Assembly: GCA_963971575.1 (NCBI GenBank)
Contig: OZ020611.1
Span: forward strand, 240,088,654-240,152,653
Direction of reading: 5' to 3'
Length of the DNA: 64,000 bases
Origin: Liopterus haemorrhoidalis
Lineage: Eukaryota > Arthropoda > Insecta > Coleoptera > Dytiscidae
Shown: piece by piece, positions 1 through 9,775 of the stretch
How positions within the stretch are numbered: position 1 is the stretch's first letter
How the letters are laid out: each line of letters begins with the position of its first letter
Program-made: the position numbers and the translations under genes
The notes under the pieces: model-generated
What the model saw: the letters and a program-made list of their open reading frames with translations, nothing else
What the model was told of the DNA's origin: nothing
Database searches by the model: none

Positions 1-83
1 CGGCGCTAACGCAACGCCGTCGCAAATGACGGCGCGCTGACGGCGTAGCGCGCTGTGCATTCTGTTTCAGGCTTTTCAGAATC

Positions 84-336
84 AGTTCACGCACAGCATC
101 AATATTTTCCGGAACAACAACCGATTTTGGACGACCTTCACGAAATTTGTCCTTAAGCGAACTACGGCCACGATTGAAGAATCGTGAATTCGAAGAATTA
201 CCATCGATAAACAGTAGTGATGGCGCTTCGGTGCCAAAAGTTGAATTAAGTTCATCGATGCACTTTTGTTGGGTTAATGCACGTCGACAGTTGTAAAAAA
301 TAATCGCTCGAAAATGTTCACGATTTAATTCATATT
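84..336 (-). pseudogene. mariner transposase N-terminal fragment
   Basis: The minus-strand translation reads YELNREHFRAII, then NCRRALTQQKCIDELN and FREGRPKSVVVPENIDAVR. This is the N-terminal helix-turn-helix part of the mariner transposase family often annotated as SETMAR-like in insects. The expected start Met is replaced by Tyr. The segment between residues about 40 and 52 has lost the family's usual S-V-Y-R-W-Y core. After the IDAVRELIL motif the frame stays open into low-complexity Arg-rich sequence that is not mariner, so the gene is broken here. No catalytic aspartate is present. Confidence 0.75.
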
Positions 337-507
337 TTAGCCGAGATGAATTTTTTCAAGTTACTGTAAACAACACAAGCGCTCGTACGTCAAAACGTTC
401 TGAGTACGTATACCGTCAAAAATGTCAAAATTTACGATAGAAGTGACAGTTGCCAGATGGCAGCACTAGTTTAACGCAATCTCGAAATATAAGAGGTAAC
501 CCTCGTA
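84..507 (-). mobile_element. mariner element, 5-prime end only
   Basis: The outer end at 481-507 is a mariner-type terminal inverted repeat, read on the minus strand as ACGAGGGTTACCT. A matching repeat borders the mariner at 21.8 kb. A short untranslated leader and then the transposase start region (84-336) follow on the minus strand. Homology stops near position 84, where the sequence changes to an unrelated GC-rich stretch (1-83). Only the first third of the gene is in the window. Confidence 0.8.
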
Positions 508-1947
508 TATAGTGATTTAATAGAATATTGGCGTATTAATAGTTAGTAATTTAGCATGTAGTTCAGCTACTAATTTATGCAATATTACTTGAGGTTCAAA
601 TTTTTGGATTCTCCGTAGTTTATTTAGTCTACAAAACAAAAAATATATAGGGTTTTAATCGGTTAAAGCGTTTTGAAATTAGGACATTTTTTTTAATAAC
701 ATAATTTACATTATTTGTGAAAACTGTAAATTAAAAAAAGCGCAATTCAAAAACGGTAAAAGACAGCTACCTCCGACTAAAATTTTTGGAATCTCCGTAG
801 TTTATTTAGTCCTGAAAAAATTTGGGGCTTCAATCATTTAACGCGCTTGAGATTAATAATCACTTTTGAGTTACGGTCTAAAATTTACACATTTGCGGCA
901 AGACAAAAAAAATAATTAAAACAGTCAACATATAATCCACTCACAATGTTTTTATTTTTTATTTTTTCACATGTATAGTTACTTTGCATGGCTACCAACA
1001 AAACTACCAACCTATTATAGCTTACTCAGATAAGGAAACAATGTGAATGGATTAGTCAACGTTCAACAAATCGAAAAATAACAAAGTCTTACCCATATTA
1101 GAAATGAAAAGTGCATTAACCAGAAAACAGAAATAAAGGAAAAATGTATCCAAGCAGAATTTACCACTTTATAAACTTAATGGTTAAAACATGTTTTCCG
1201 TATTATGTTCAGTTCATTATTATTCCGAAAAAATATATAAAAATGAAAAGCGAAACTCGGATATTTAAATTTTGAGACTAGTCGAAAAGATGTCTACGTG
1301 CAGAAAATGTGAAATGGTATGCGAAATTTTGTTGACACTTAAATCTTTAAACAAGACTTCTTGAAAAACTAGATGAAAATCCAACGTATTAGGAGATACA
1401 TGGTTGAATATAGACTTAATATCCGTGACTATAGTCAAACGGTGTCAGGTTTTGCTTCACACTTGAGCACAGTGCAACGAAAACTTTTGCATGAGCTATT
1501 AGTTGTTTAAAAAGCGAAAAAGGTTTAATATTAACTTTTGTATGATATTGTACTAGAAGTTCAGAACATAAACCTCTGTTAATGACTAGTTTAATTGATG
1601 ATCGGAGCAGCGTTTTTTGTTTGAATGTTGGCATAATGAAAGGCTCTCATTCACTGAATAATCAAAAGTTAACAAACTATTAGTGACTTCAACTCATTAA
1701 ACTTGAGACAGTGGAATGCGATCCAGTAGCCGGAGCTGTGAGCTGCTCAACAACATTACCTCTTGTTCGTTCTGACATTATATAAATAACACCGATGTAT
1801 GATAAAGATTTTTTTAATAACAGTACCACTTGTTACAAAAATAGTTCATAGTACACATCGTTTCATTTTAAAGAAACAGTTATTAGTCATGCCTAGGTAT
1901 CAATAGGCAGACAAAATATATAGACAATGAATAAACTACACCGCTTA
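508..1947. other. gene-free AT-rich stretch with a diverged tandem duplication
   Basis: I see no gene. Two segments near 598-680 and 778-860 both contain CTCCGTAGTTTATTTAGTC after a TTTTTGGA run and remain alignable beyond it, which indicates an old tandem duplication with a period of about 180 bp. The rest shows no structure I can name. Confidence 0.5.
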
Positions 1948-2418
1948 TACCCTTTTCACACTAGATCTTTAAGATCGGATGTTTAAGTGAATGGATCTTT
2001 AAACGCTAATGTGAAACCGTACGGCCTCGTCTAAACACGACCGATGTTTAAGACAGAGATCTGCGTCTTAAACTTCGCCCGCATTGCCAACTTAATTCCC
2101 ATTATAAAAAAATACTCCTTGAATTTGTGCTTCTCTTCTTTTATCTATGTTCAGCTGTTATCATTTTATATATTGAGGTTATGAGAAGATTATTTGCGTT
2201 ATTATTTAAATAAATATAAAAAATAAACTTCTCCTAACCTCGATATACAAAATAATGACAGAATAAATTCAAACGATATGAAATTATGTTGGCAATACAT
2301 ACTAGCTTTACATGGAGATTTCTTCTTCAAATTAAACATCAAGTGTGAAAGCAAACCGATATTAAACATCGATGAAGTTTAAGTTCAATCGTCTTAAAGA
2401 TCTAGTGTGAAAAGGGTA
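1948..2418. mobile_element. PIF/Harbinger-type MITE, 471 bp
   Basis: Terminal inverted repeats begin TACCCTTTTCACACTAG and continue through GATCTTTAAGA at both ends. The element is flanked by TTA at 1945-1947 and TTA at 2419-2421, the 3-bp target duplication typical of PIF/Harbinger. It has no coding capacity. Subterminal sequence repeats short ATGTTTAA and GATCTTTAA motifs in both orientations. Confidence 0.85.
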
Positions 2419-2594
2419 TTAGTTAGACCCATGATTCTCAATATGGTACTGCGGCGCCCTGGATGTCGTATGTTCGGAAACAAGTTTGTTTCCGAATAGT
2501 GCCATCTGTCAATAGACAAGTTTTCAGCCATATCCATAGCGTGGTTTGATTTGTACAATCGACTAAAGCAAACAACTTTTGTTATTTTGGAACA

Positions 2595-2861
2595 ATGGGA
2601 AGACACGAATTTTGGGTAGTGTTTAAACACTTTCATTTGAAAAGCAAAACATCGAAAGAAATCAAAGCGGAGTTGAAGTTCATGGCACATTTGTACCTGC
2701 GCTTAAAACTTTTTACAATTGGTTATGAACATATTTCGGGACGTCCACTTGAGTTGACTTCGCCAGAAATGATAGACAAAATCCACTATATGGTCTTTAG
2801 TGGTCAACGAGTTAAGTGCGCGAACTTGTTGAGGCCACAGGCATATTACATGGCTTTGTGA
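2595..2861 (+). pseudogene. mariner transposase N-terminal fragment
   Basis: The 88-residue frame contains FKHFHLKSKTSKEIKAEL and later SGRPLELTSPEMIDKIHYMV. These match in order the first helix-turn-helix and the GRP linker plus second helix of a mariner transposase. About 30 residues between the two blocks are missing or replaced. The protein ends soon after, without any DDD catalytic region, and no terminal repeats are obvious. It is an isolated relic of a different mariner lineage from the one at the window start. Confidence 0.7.
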
Positions 2862-3112
2862 TTTCAACTTTGCACCTTACGAGTTTCTGAGTCGATACAT
2901 TTTTTAGTCGTTAATAAAACATTGTTACTGGAACATTTCTATATAGGAATATATTTTTTTGAATCTTGAAATTTTCAGTGACAATAAGTGTAGTATACTG
3001 TAAATTACAAAAAAAAACAAAAAAATAGATTAATAATACTAAATTATCCCCGTACCTTTTTTTTTCTTTTTAGGTCATCACTTTGTATTTCCGAAGCAAG
3101 AGGACCTTTTTT

Positions 3113-4124
3113 AGAGTTTTGTAGGTATGACCAAAAAACCCTTATACCGTCATTTTGTCTGTCTGTCTGTTCGGTAAAAATTGTAGCCAAACGGCTAAAC
3201 CTAGAGTTGAAATTTGGCATGCTTATACAACTCTTTGACCCGCACATAATAAAAATACTAAAACATCTAAAAAACATATCCCCCTAAAAATATAAACAAA
3301 TATATGCTCATCGAAAAAAAAATTTTTTTTTTTAGAATTCTGTATAGGGTATCAAATGAAAGCCCTTGGTACCATGGGTTACCTGGGTGAACGATCAAAA
3401 TTTTAATTTTGAAAAATAAATTATTTTGACGCGATTTTTGCCAAAATTGTGCAAAAAAAAATTTTGTGCCACACCTGTAGCCCAGATGGTTTAAACTAAA
3501 AATCTGAAAAAATTCTAAGTAATGTACATTGGTGTGAACCAGAATAGGTCAACAGGAATTTTTGATCAAATTATGTTTTCGGAAAATAACGCATTTTTTG
3601 TGTTTTTAACTAAAATATGTAAAATATTTAATCCGCTATTTAACACAGTAAACGAGTGGACGTCGATAGTCCAGTGGTAACGTTCTCGCTTCGTAAGTTG
3701 CATACTACAGTTCGAGTCCCGTCAATTTTTTTTTTCTGTTTATTTGCATTTTTGTTTTGTTTAAATTATTTTGTCAAAATTCTAGTTATATTTTGACAAA
3801 TGTTGCATTTAATAACCAGTGGGAAATGTTTAAATTATAATTTAATTCTATGTTTGAATGTATACGTAATCAGAGGGGCAGGTTTATGACTTAAACAATC
3901 AATGGAAGCCGTAGGCACAATTTTCAAAATATTAATGAACCTTGCTATATAAAAAAAATACTGCAAATATTTAGAAACCCAAATAATGGTATTAGGCATT
4001 CCAATTAAAATTAATAAAAAAATATTTTAACATAAAATTTGTTTTGGCATCCCAAATAATCATCATTCACTTACTAAATACCTGCGAAACTCTGAAATGT
4101 GTGAAAATTCACACTTCACATAAA
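3113..4124 (+). mobile_element. HINE-like element copy A, complete
   Basis: It starts AGAGTTTTGTAGGTATGACC after a T run and ends CACTTCACATAAA before another T run. From the 5-prime end it holds a short CTGT microsatellite, a conserved block with TTTGGCATGCTTATAC, a tRNA-like module at 3660-3724, a T-rich tract, the internal inverted match to the 5-prime end and the terminal hairpin GTGTGAAAATTCACAC. There is no coding capacity. Assignment to Helentron-associated elements is inferred from end structure, since no Rep/helicase copy is in the window. Confidence 0.7.
3660..3724 (+). other. tRNA-like module (lineage 1)
   Basis: It has an A-box-like TAGTCCAGTGG at 3667-3677 and a B-box-like AGTTCGAGTCC at 3709-3719, 31 bp apart, followed at once by an 11-bp T run suitable as a pol III terminator. 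A clean cloverleaf is not evident by eye, so this is tRNA-derived rather than a functional tRNA gene. The modules at 15.99 and 19.97 kb are of the same lineage. Confidence 0.6.
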
Positions 4125-4542
4125 TTTTTTAGATCTACACTTGATATTTCGAAATGTGAACCTTATTCATAATTTAAATAATTTTGTCTTCCAGCGAAAT
4201 ATTTAATTTCGACACATGGTCAGTGAACTAAACTTATAGTACTCTCCCTTTCACCGTAATGTTAAATTCATTAAATCGTATTTCCAACAAACTATCCTCA
4301 ACTAGCCAATTTCTTTTTATTGCCCTCTTTTGGTGCGAACTGGAAACTGATTTGAAATGGATATGTGAAGAAAATCAACTAAAAATCATTCTAGAAAATG
4401 GGAGCCGTTCGTCCCAGTTGCTGTTATTTTTATGAGAATTCGATCGTATATAAGTTGACGGCATCCTACAGAGCAGTTGGCGAAACTGATTTTTCTTTCA
4501 ACTGTTTGCTTTCGATACAAAAACCAAATCTACACAAAAAAA
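4125..4542. other. spacer between two inverted HINE copies; promoter-like motif
   Basis: This non-HINE sequence separates copies A and B. It includes TATATAAG at 4446-4453 followed about 25-30 bp later by GAGCAGTT, a spacing that resembles an arthropod TATA plus initiator core promoter. The only frame downstream (from 4398) runs into the HINE end and looks like nothing known. Any promoter role is speculative. Confidence 0.35.
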
Positions 4543-4947
4543 TTGATGTGAAGTGTGAATTTTCACACATATCAGGGTTTCGCAGGTATTTAAATAGTGA
4601 ATGATGATTATTTGGGATGCCAAAACAAGTTTTATGGTAAAATATATTTTTTTGTTAATTTTAATTCGAATTCCTAATACCTTTATTTAGGTTTCTAAAT
4701 ATGTGCAATATTTTTTTTTTTTTATATAGCTAGGTTCATTAATATTTTGAAAATTGCGCCTATGGCTTCTATTGATTGTTTTAAGTCATAACTCCGCCCT
4801 TCTGATTTCCTCAATTTCAACAATTTCCACTGGTTATTAAATTTACACTTTTAAAAATTAAATGCAACATTTGCCCAAATATAACTAGAATTTTGAAAAA
4901 ATAATTTAAATAATATAAAAATGCAAAAAAACAGAAAAAATAAAATT

Positions 4948-5025
4948 GCCTCGAGATCGGATTGAACCTTAGTTTGCAAATTAGTACGCGAACATGATAA
5001 CCATTACACTATCAAAGCATGCTGG
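4948..5025 (-). other. tRNA-Val-like module
   Basis: On the minus strand an A-box TAGTGTAATGG (5001-5011) is followed by TTATCATGTTCGC, which closely follows the D-arm to anticodon-stem sequence of eukaryotic tRNA-Val. The B-box is GGTTCAATCC (4959-4968), and the T-rich tract follows. The anticodon loop region appears to have extra bases and the stems are imperfect, so I read it as a degenerate tRNA-Val-derived sequence. Confidence 0.6.
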
Positions 5026-5502
5026 TTTATTGTGTTGCATAAGTTATTAAATATTTTACATGGTTAAGCAAAAAACACAATTATTTTGACTCTATTATTG
5101 TCAAAATTGTGCAAAAAACATTTTTTTTAAAATGCGTTATTTTCCGAAAACATAATCGGATCAAAAATTCCTTTTGTACTATTCCGGTTCACACAAATGT
5201 ACATTCCTTAGCATTTTTTCAGATTTTTAGTTTAAACCATCTGGGTTACAGGGTGTGGGACAAAATGTTTTTTGCACAATTTTGGCAAAAATCGCGTCAA
5301 AATAATTTATTTTACAAAAATAAAATTTTGATCGTTAATCCACGTACTAAGGGCTTTCATTTGATACCCTACTCAGAATTTTAAAATAATATATATATTA
5401 TATATTTTTTTTTTCGATGAGCATATATTTATTTATATTTTTAGGGGAATATGTTTTTTAGATGTTTTAATATTTTTCCTATGTGCGGGTCAAAGACTTG
5501 TA

Positions 5503-6811
5503 CAAGGTGTCTCAAAAGAAATTTTATATTTAGTGGATCGATTAAAAAAAAAGTAAGCCGTAAATAGAAAAAATGTTTATTAATTATTAAAATACACTTT
5601 TTGGGGATTTATTTCTTAAAAATAATATCGTCTAAATGTAGACCCTCGCGTTCTCGGCACTCATTTAATCGAACAGTAAAATTACTTATGACGTCTCGGC
5701 AGGTGGACTCAGGGATGGCTGCCATTTCGTGACGGATATTTTCTTTCAAATGCGCCAGTGAAGTCGGTTTATTGGCGTAAACTTTAGATTTAAGATAACC
5801 CCATAGGAAAAAGTCCATAGGGGTTAAATCTGGACTGCGTGGAGGCCAATTTATGTCACCTCTCCGGGAGATCAATTTGCCTGAGAAAATTTCACGAACA
5901 CGTGGCAGAGACATATTGGACGTGTGTAAAGTTGCTCCGTCCTGTTGGAACCATGTTCTTTGGTTATAGCCAGGAAAGTTTTGCAGTTCAGGTACCAAGA
6001 AGTTGTCTAACATCTCCACATAACGCTCTGAATTCACTGTAACTGCACGCCCCCTTTCGTCTTCAAAAAAGTAAGGGCCGATAATTCCTCGCGCCGACAT
6101 CGCAGCCCATACGGTCACTTTAGGCGAATGTAGGGGTTTCTGATGTTTGCGTTTCGGATTCGTGCACTCCGGTAGCGGCAGTTCTGCTTATTTACGTGGC
6201 CATTAAGATGAAAATGAGCTTCATCCGAAAACAAAATGTTGGTAAACGTTGAAAATCGCTCAATCACCTGATTTACGAAATTAAGCCTCTGACTGGCATC
6301 TTGGGGCTTTAATTCTTGCACCAATTGAATTTTGTAGGGGTGCAGCTTTAGGTCTTTGTGCATAATGCGATGTAATGATGATCTATGCACATTTAAAGCA
6401 CTTGCGCGCTTCCGAATTGAAAGGTTCGGGTCGTCACGAACAGACTGATTAACATTCTCCACGTTTTCTACCGTTCTTGATGACCTAGGTCGACCGGATT
6501 TTGATTTATCCAGCGTTGTACCAGTCTCTTCAAACTTTTTAACCCAATGTCGAATGAGAGGAATGCTTGGCGCATCATTTAAGTGGCGAAAACCTCGAAT
6601 ACTGCAGAATTTTCTACGCGCTACAGTCGCCGAATCACCGTTTTTGTAAAACTCTCGCACGCATAACGCGCGGTCTGCTCCCGAGAAACGCTCCATAGCG
6701 ACTAAATTCCCAAGAGCCAGGCTACCGATTGACATAACCCCCGCGCCCCTCGGATACGTTGCGTTCACGCAGTAAGCTAAATAAATATAAAATTTCTTTT
6801 GAGACACCTTG
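5503..6811 (-). mobile_element. DD41D Tc1/mariner-type transposon, copy 1
   Basis: Inverted repeats of about 30 bp beginning CAAGGTGTCTCAAAAGAA bound the element, with TA at 5501-5502 and 6812-6813 as target duplication. Its length of 1309 bp matches copy 2 (1310 bp). It is inserted in HINE copy B, whose sequence resumes cleanly on the far side, so this insertion is younger than that HINE. Confidence 0.92.
5609..6696 (-). pseudogene. DD41D transposase, one frameshift
   Basis: The family start is MERFSG at 6696, preferred over upstream Met codons because it begins the conserved region and leaves a normal leader. In order: an N-terminal helix-turn-helix pair (CVREFYKNGDSATVARRKF, then a GRPRSS hinge), first catalytic D in LFSDEAHFHL, second in FQQDGA and third in SPDLTPMDFF. 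A one-base deletion near 6162 (CGTGCAC where copy 3 has CGTTGCAC) breaks the frame shortly after the first catalytic motif. The protein cuts and rejoins DNA at the element ends in the nucleus, but this copy cannot make a whole enzyme. Confidence 0.9.
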
Positions 6812-6867
6812 TATAAGCATGCCAAATTTCAACTCTCTAGGTTTAGCCGTTTGACTACAATTTTTAC

Positions 6868-6899
<32 letters not shown>

Positions 6900-7071
6900 A
6901 AAATGACGGTATAAGGGATTATGACCAAAAATCCCTTTGAAATTTGAAAAGTACATCAAATACTTTTTTATACACCTAGTCGAAAAAAGAATAGTGAGCC
7001 ATGACTAAAAATTAACTAAAACAATTGTAACTATTATTCTAAACGATAATTTTTATTAAGATTTTGTTTAC

Positions 7072-7230
7072 AAAGAACCAGTAAACACATTAAACGAACT
7101 GAAGAATAAAATTGAAGCGGCAATTGAATCTTTATCTGCAGACCAAATAGAAAGAGCTACTTATTCTGTTTTAAAACGTTGTGAAAAATGTACTGAAGAG
7201 GCTGGGAGTCATTCTGAATATTTGCTGTAA
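7072..7230 (+). pseudogene. transposase C-terminal tail
   Basis: The frame reads KEPVNTLNELKNKIEAAI, then ADQIERATYSVLKRCEKC and GSHSEYLL before a TAA at 7228. This is the layout of the C-terminal tail of DDE_3-type Tc1-like transposases: a helical LxxLKxxI segment, a V..R...C block and a GxHxE end. The catalytic core is absent and no start lies nearby. The family assignment rests on the tail pattern only. Confidence 0.5.
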
Positions 7231-7239
7231 AATCACAAT

Positions 7240-8388
7240 AAAAATTGTTATTGTTATTTTCAGTATTCATTAAAGATATTACTAGTATTTTAAAAACTGC
7301 TGAATGTTTACTCTTCGCAGATGATTTGAAATTATTCTGTAAAATAGATAATATTCAGGATGCTCAACTACTGCAAGAAGATATTAAATCACTGGAATTA
7401 TGGTGTGATCAAAATCTCATGGAATTAAATATTAAGAAATGTAAAGTTGTTCATTTTTCAAGAAAAAAAATATCAATTAATTATCTTTACAGACTTTATG
7501 ATAATACGTTAGACTCAGTTGAAACAATTAAAGATTTAGGAGTAACAATAGATACTAAACTTAACTTTAAAATACATATTGACAATATTCTCAAAAAAGC
7601 ATCTAAATTAAGTGGTTTTGTCATTAGAAATTGCAAGGATTTTCACAACATCAACTGTGTAATACTACTTTACAATGCATTAATTCGCAGCAACCTCGAA
7701 TACTGCAGTATAATTTGGTCTCCCTATCACCAAGGTATATTAAAAAGAATTGAATCCATACAGAAAAGATTTGTCAACTTTATCTTTTTTAAATTAGGAA
7801 TTAATAAAGATAATTATCAGTACCACGAGAGGTTACACATGTTAGGATTCCAATCTCTTGAGAAGAGAAGAAAAATAGCTGAAAGTATTTTCGCATATAA
7901 AGTTTTGAGCGGCATTATTGACGCACCAGACATACTAAAGTTGTTTAACATACGCGTTCCTGCCTACCCTTCTAGAACACCCATTTTACTTTCTATCTCT
8001 CACAGTTCCACAGAGTACGGTAAGCATTCAGTTATTAACAGACTGTCTGCAAGCTTTAATAACACTTACAGCAATTTGGATGTATTCTCTCTCCCAAATT
8101 CTAGCACAAGTGGTATGATTAAACGAATCAAAAGTAATAAGTAGACATTTTTGTAAACCAAAATTTATTTGTGAACCATTTTAATTTATGGAAAGTTATT
8201 TTATATTAATATGTACCACTTTGTTTTATTTATTGTTTTATTAGCCATTGTACTTATGTGCCTTTATTTTATATTATAATTACAATTTTAATTTATATGT
8301 TTAGGTTTAAGTATTTATTTATGTATTTATGTAAGAATTGGGCATTGCCTGCCTGTAAATAAAAAATAAATAAATAAATAAATAAAAT
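7240..8388 (+). mobile_element. 5-prime truncated LINE (Jockey/CR1-like) with TAAA tail
   Basis: It comprises the coding remnant, a 3-prime untranslated region of about 210 bp and a terminal TAAA/AAAT repeat tract at 8357-8388. The tail joins directly to the interior of a HINE-1b copy (8388 onward), so the LINE inserted there. The 5-prime boundary is approximate. Confidence 0.75.
7245..8144 (+). pseudogene. LINE reverse transcriptase, C-terminal part
   Basis: The frame of 299 residues opens with FIKDITSIL and then LLFADDLKLF, the reverse transcriptase motif C with its active-site aspartates in F-A-D-D. After it come the thumb region and a long conserved tail including LEYCSIIWSP and KRIESIQKRFVNF, typical of Jockey/CR1-like non-LTR retrotransposons. 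Palm motifs before FADD, the endonuclease and any ORF1 are missing, as expected of a 5-prime truncated insertion. The first Met at 7245 is not the original start. No stop interrupts the retained part, which suggests a fairly recent insertion. Confidence 0.85.
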
Positions 8389-9125
8389 AATCACGGCAAA
8401 ATGAACGATATTTTTAAAATAATTTATCGTCTGTTAATCATATAATAAGACTGGTTATTAAATTTACGCTCATAAAAATTAAATACAACATTTGTCAAAA
8501 TATAACTAGAATTTTGACAAAATAATTTCAATATAATGAAAATGCAAAAAAAAAACAGAAAAAATAAAATTCACTCCGTACTCGAACTCGAAACCCTTCG
8601 TTTTCCAGCCAGTTTAACAGTGCTCTAACGCATGTAGCCATCGCACGCCATGCATGTGAGTGTCTTACATTGGTATAACTTTTGTACTTTGTGAACCAAA
8701 AACCACAAAAAATGCGTATTTTCCAAAAATATAATCTGATCAAAAATTCCTGTTGTACTATTTCGGTTCACACCAATATACATTACTTAGAATTTTTTTA
8801 GATTTTTAGTTTAAACCATCTGGGCTACAGGGTATGGGACAAAATTTTTTTTGCACATTTTTGGCAAAAATCGCATCAAAATAATTTATTTTGGAAAAAT
8901 AAAAATTTAATCGTTAATCCACGTACTAAGGGATTTCATTTGATACCCTACTCAGAATTTAAAAAAAATATTTTTGTTTTCGATGAGCACATATTTGTTT
9001 ATATTTTTAGGGGGGTACGTTTTTTAGATGTTTTAGTATTTTTCCTATGTGCGGGTCAAAGAGTTGTATAAGCATGCCAAATTTCAACTCTCTAGGTTTA
9101 GCCGTTTGGCTACAATTTTTACCGA

Positions 9126-9187
<62 letters not shown>

Positions 9188-9234
9188 GACAAAATGACGG
9201 TATAAGGGTTTTTTGGTCATACCTACAAAACCCT
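8388..9234 (-). mobile_element. HINE-like element, subfamily 1b, 3-prime end lost at LINE junction
   Basis: It matches the complete 1b copy at 25.9 kb from AATCACGGCAAAATGAACG to the 5-prime terminus ACCTACAAAACCCT. A CAGA microsatellite of about 16 units lies at 9127-9187. The distal 3-prime part is missing at the LINE tail. Compared with the main subfamily, 1b has a different block on the 3-prime side of the T-rich tract. Confidence 0.75.
8572..8649 (-). other. tRNA-Thr-like module (older copy)
   Basis: The minus strand carries the A-box region GGCTACATGCGTTAGAG (within 8623-8640) and the B-box CGAGTTCGAGT (8580-8590). It is closely related to the module at 26.15 kb, but the A-box and anticodon arm have drifted. 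The T-rich tract follows. Confidence 0.55.
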
Positions 9235-9407
9235 AATTATCGTTTAATAATAATAGTTACAATTGTTTTAGTTAATTTTTAGTCATGGCTCACTATTCTT
9301 TTTTCGACTAGGTGTATAAAAAAGTGCCCGCCATTTTACTATTTAATAATGTAACATATGGATTATTTTACATGATTGTAAAGTAAATTTGATGTACTTT
9401 TCAAATT

Positions 9408-9775
9408 TGTAAAAAAATGTAGTATGTTCCGTTTGAAATTTCAAAGTTGATATTAATTACTAATAAATCGGAAGTGGTATCATGAATGTACATCCGTCAT
9501 CAAGTAGCTTACATGTTGCTGTATAAATCATGTTATATGAAATAAATTACTAACTTAATAAATAAGCAAGATATTTGCTGGGTCCACTAAAATATAACAC
9601 CTGTATATTAAATAAGGTATTCAAAATCTGGATACGAGACAAAACGATATTTACTAAAAAAAGTCTCCAAATTACGAACACTGGGATGACTGTTGTGTCT
9701 ATCAAAAAAAAAAAACATCTTTTTGACGGAACAATTCTGACATTGCATATTTATGTTATTTTTACTTGCCCGACC
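9408..9775. other. no identified content
   Basis: This is AT-rich sequence without recognisable coding or terminal-repeat structure. Confidence 0.5.

Larger units (their letters stand above)
4543..6937 (-). mobile_element. HINE-like element copy B, split by a DD41D transposon
   Basis: The 3-prime end (TTGATGTGAAGTGTG) lies at 4543 and the body runs to 5500. A TA-flanked transposon then interrupts it, and the element resumes at 6814 with the conserved TAAGCATGCCAAATTTC block and a CAGA microsatellite. At the outer end (6912-6937) the terminal hairpin differs from other copies: its interior reads in the opposite sense, as if the loop had flipped. The tRNA-like module is at 4948-5025. Confidence 0.7.
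6940..9407. repeat. inverted-repeat arms flanking a HINE/LINE nest
   Basis: The left arm 6940-7052 and right arm 9235-9407 are near-identical reverse complements across ACACCTAGTCGAAAAAAG and ATAGTGAGCCATGACT. The left arm lacks about 55 bp present in the right arm. The HINE end at 9234 abuts the inner edge of the right arm. The arms look like the remains of one foldback or TIR element that received a HINE, which in turn received a LINE. Confidence 0.65.

Noticed and set aside
84..336. Host SETMAR-type gene
   Set aside because: Only the mariner part is present, with a mariner inverted repeat upstream and no SET domain exon in view.
5839..6042. Antisense 67-codon frame, also at 43613-43816 and 63029-63232
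   Set aside because: It is the complement of the DD41D transposase catalytic region. Its conservation follows from the transposase coding strand.
3113..6937. Copies A and B as two 1-kb terminal inverted repeats of one large DNA transposon
   Set aside because: Each is complete with its own two ends, solo copies occur elsewhere, and the empty MITE X site shows that a single copy inserts by itself. Copy B also has a separate terminus history.
9127..9187. Possible CRISPR-like array from regular CAGA repeats
   Set aside because: Perfect tetranucleotide repeat without spacers, in a eukaryotic transposon.
9007..9282. Reading frames with SVCLSVCLSVCL or TDRQTDRQTDRQ strings, also near 23.4, 26.6, 45.1, 51.8 and 58.4 kb
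   Set aside because: They are translations of the CTGT/CAGA microsatellite in HINE ends. The unit of four bases gives such periodic peptides in any open frame, and copies differ in repeat number without regard to frame.
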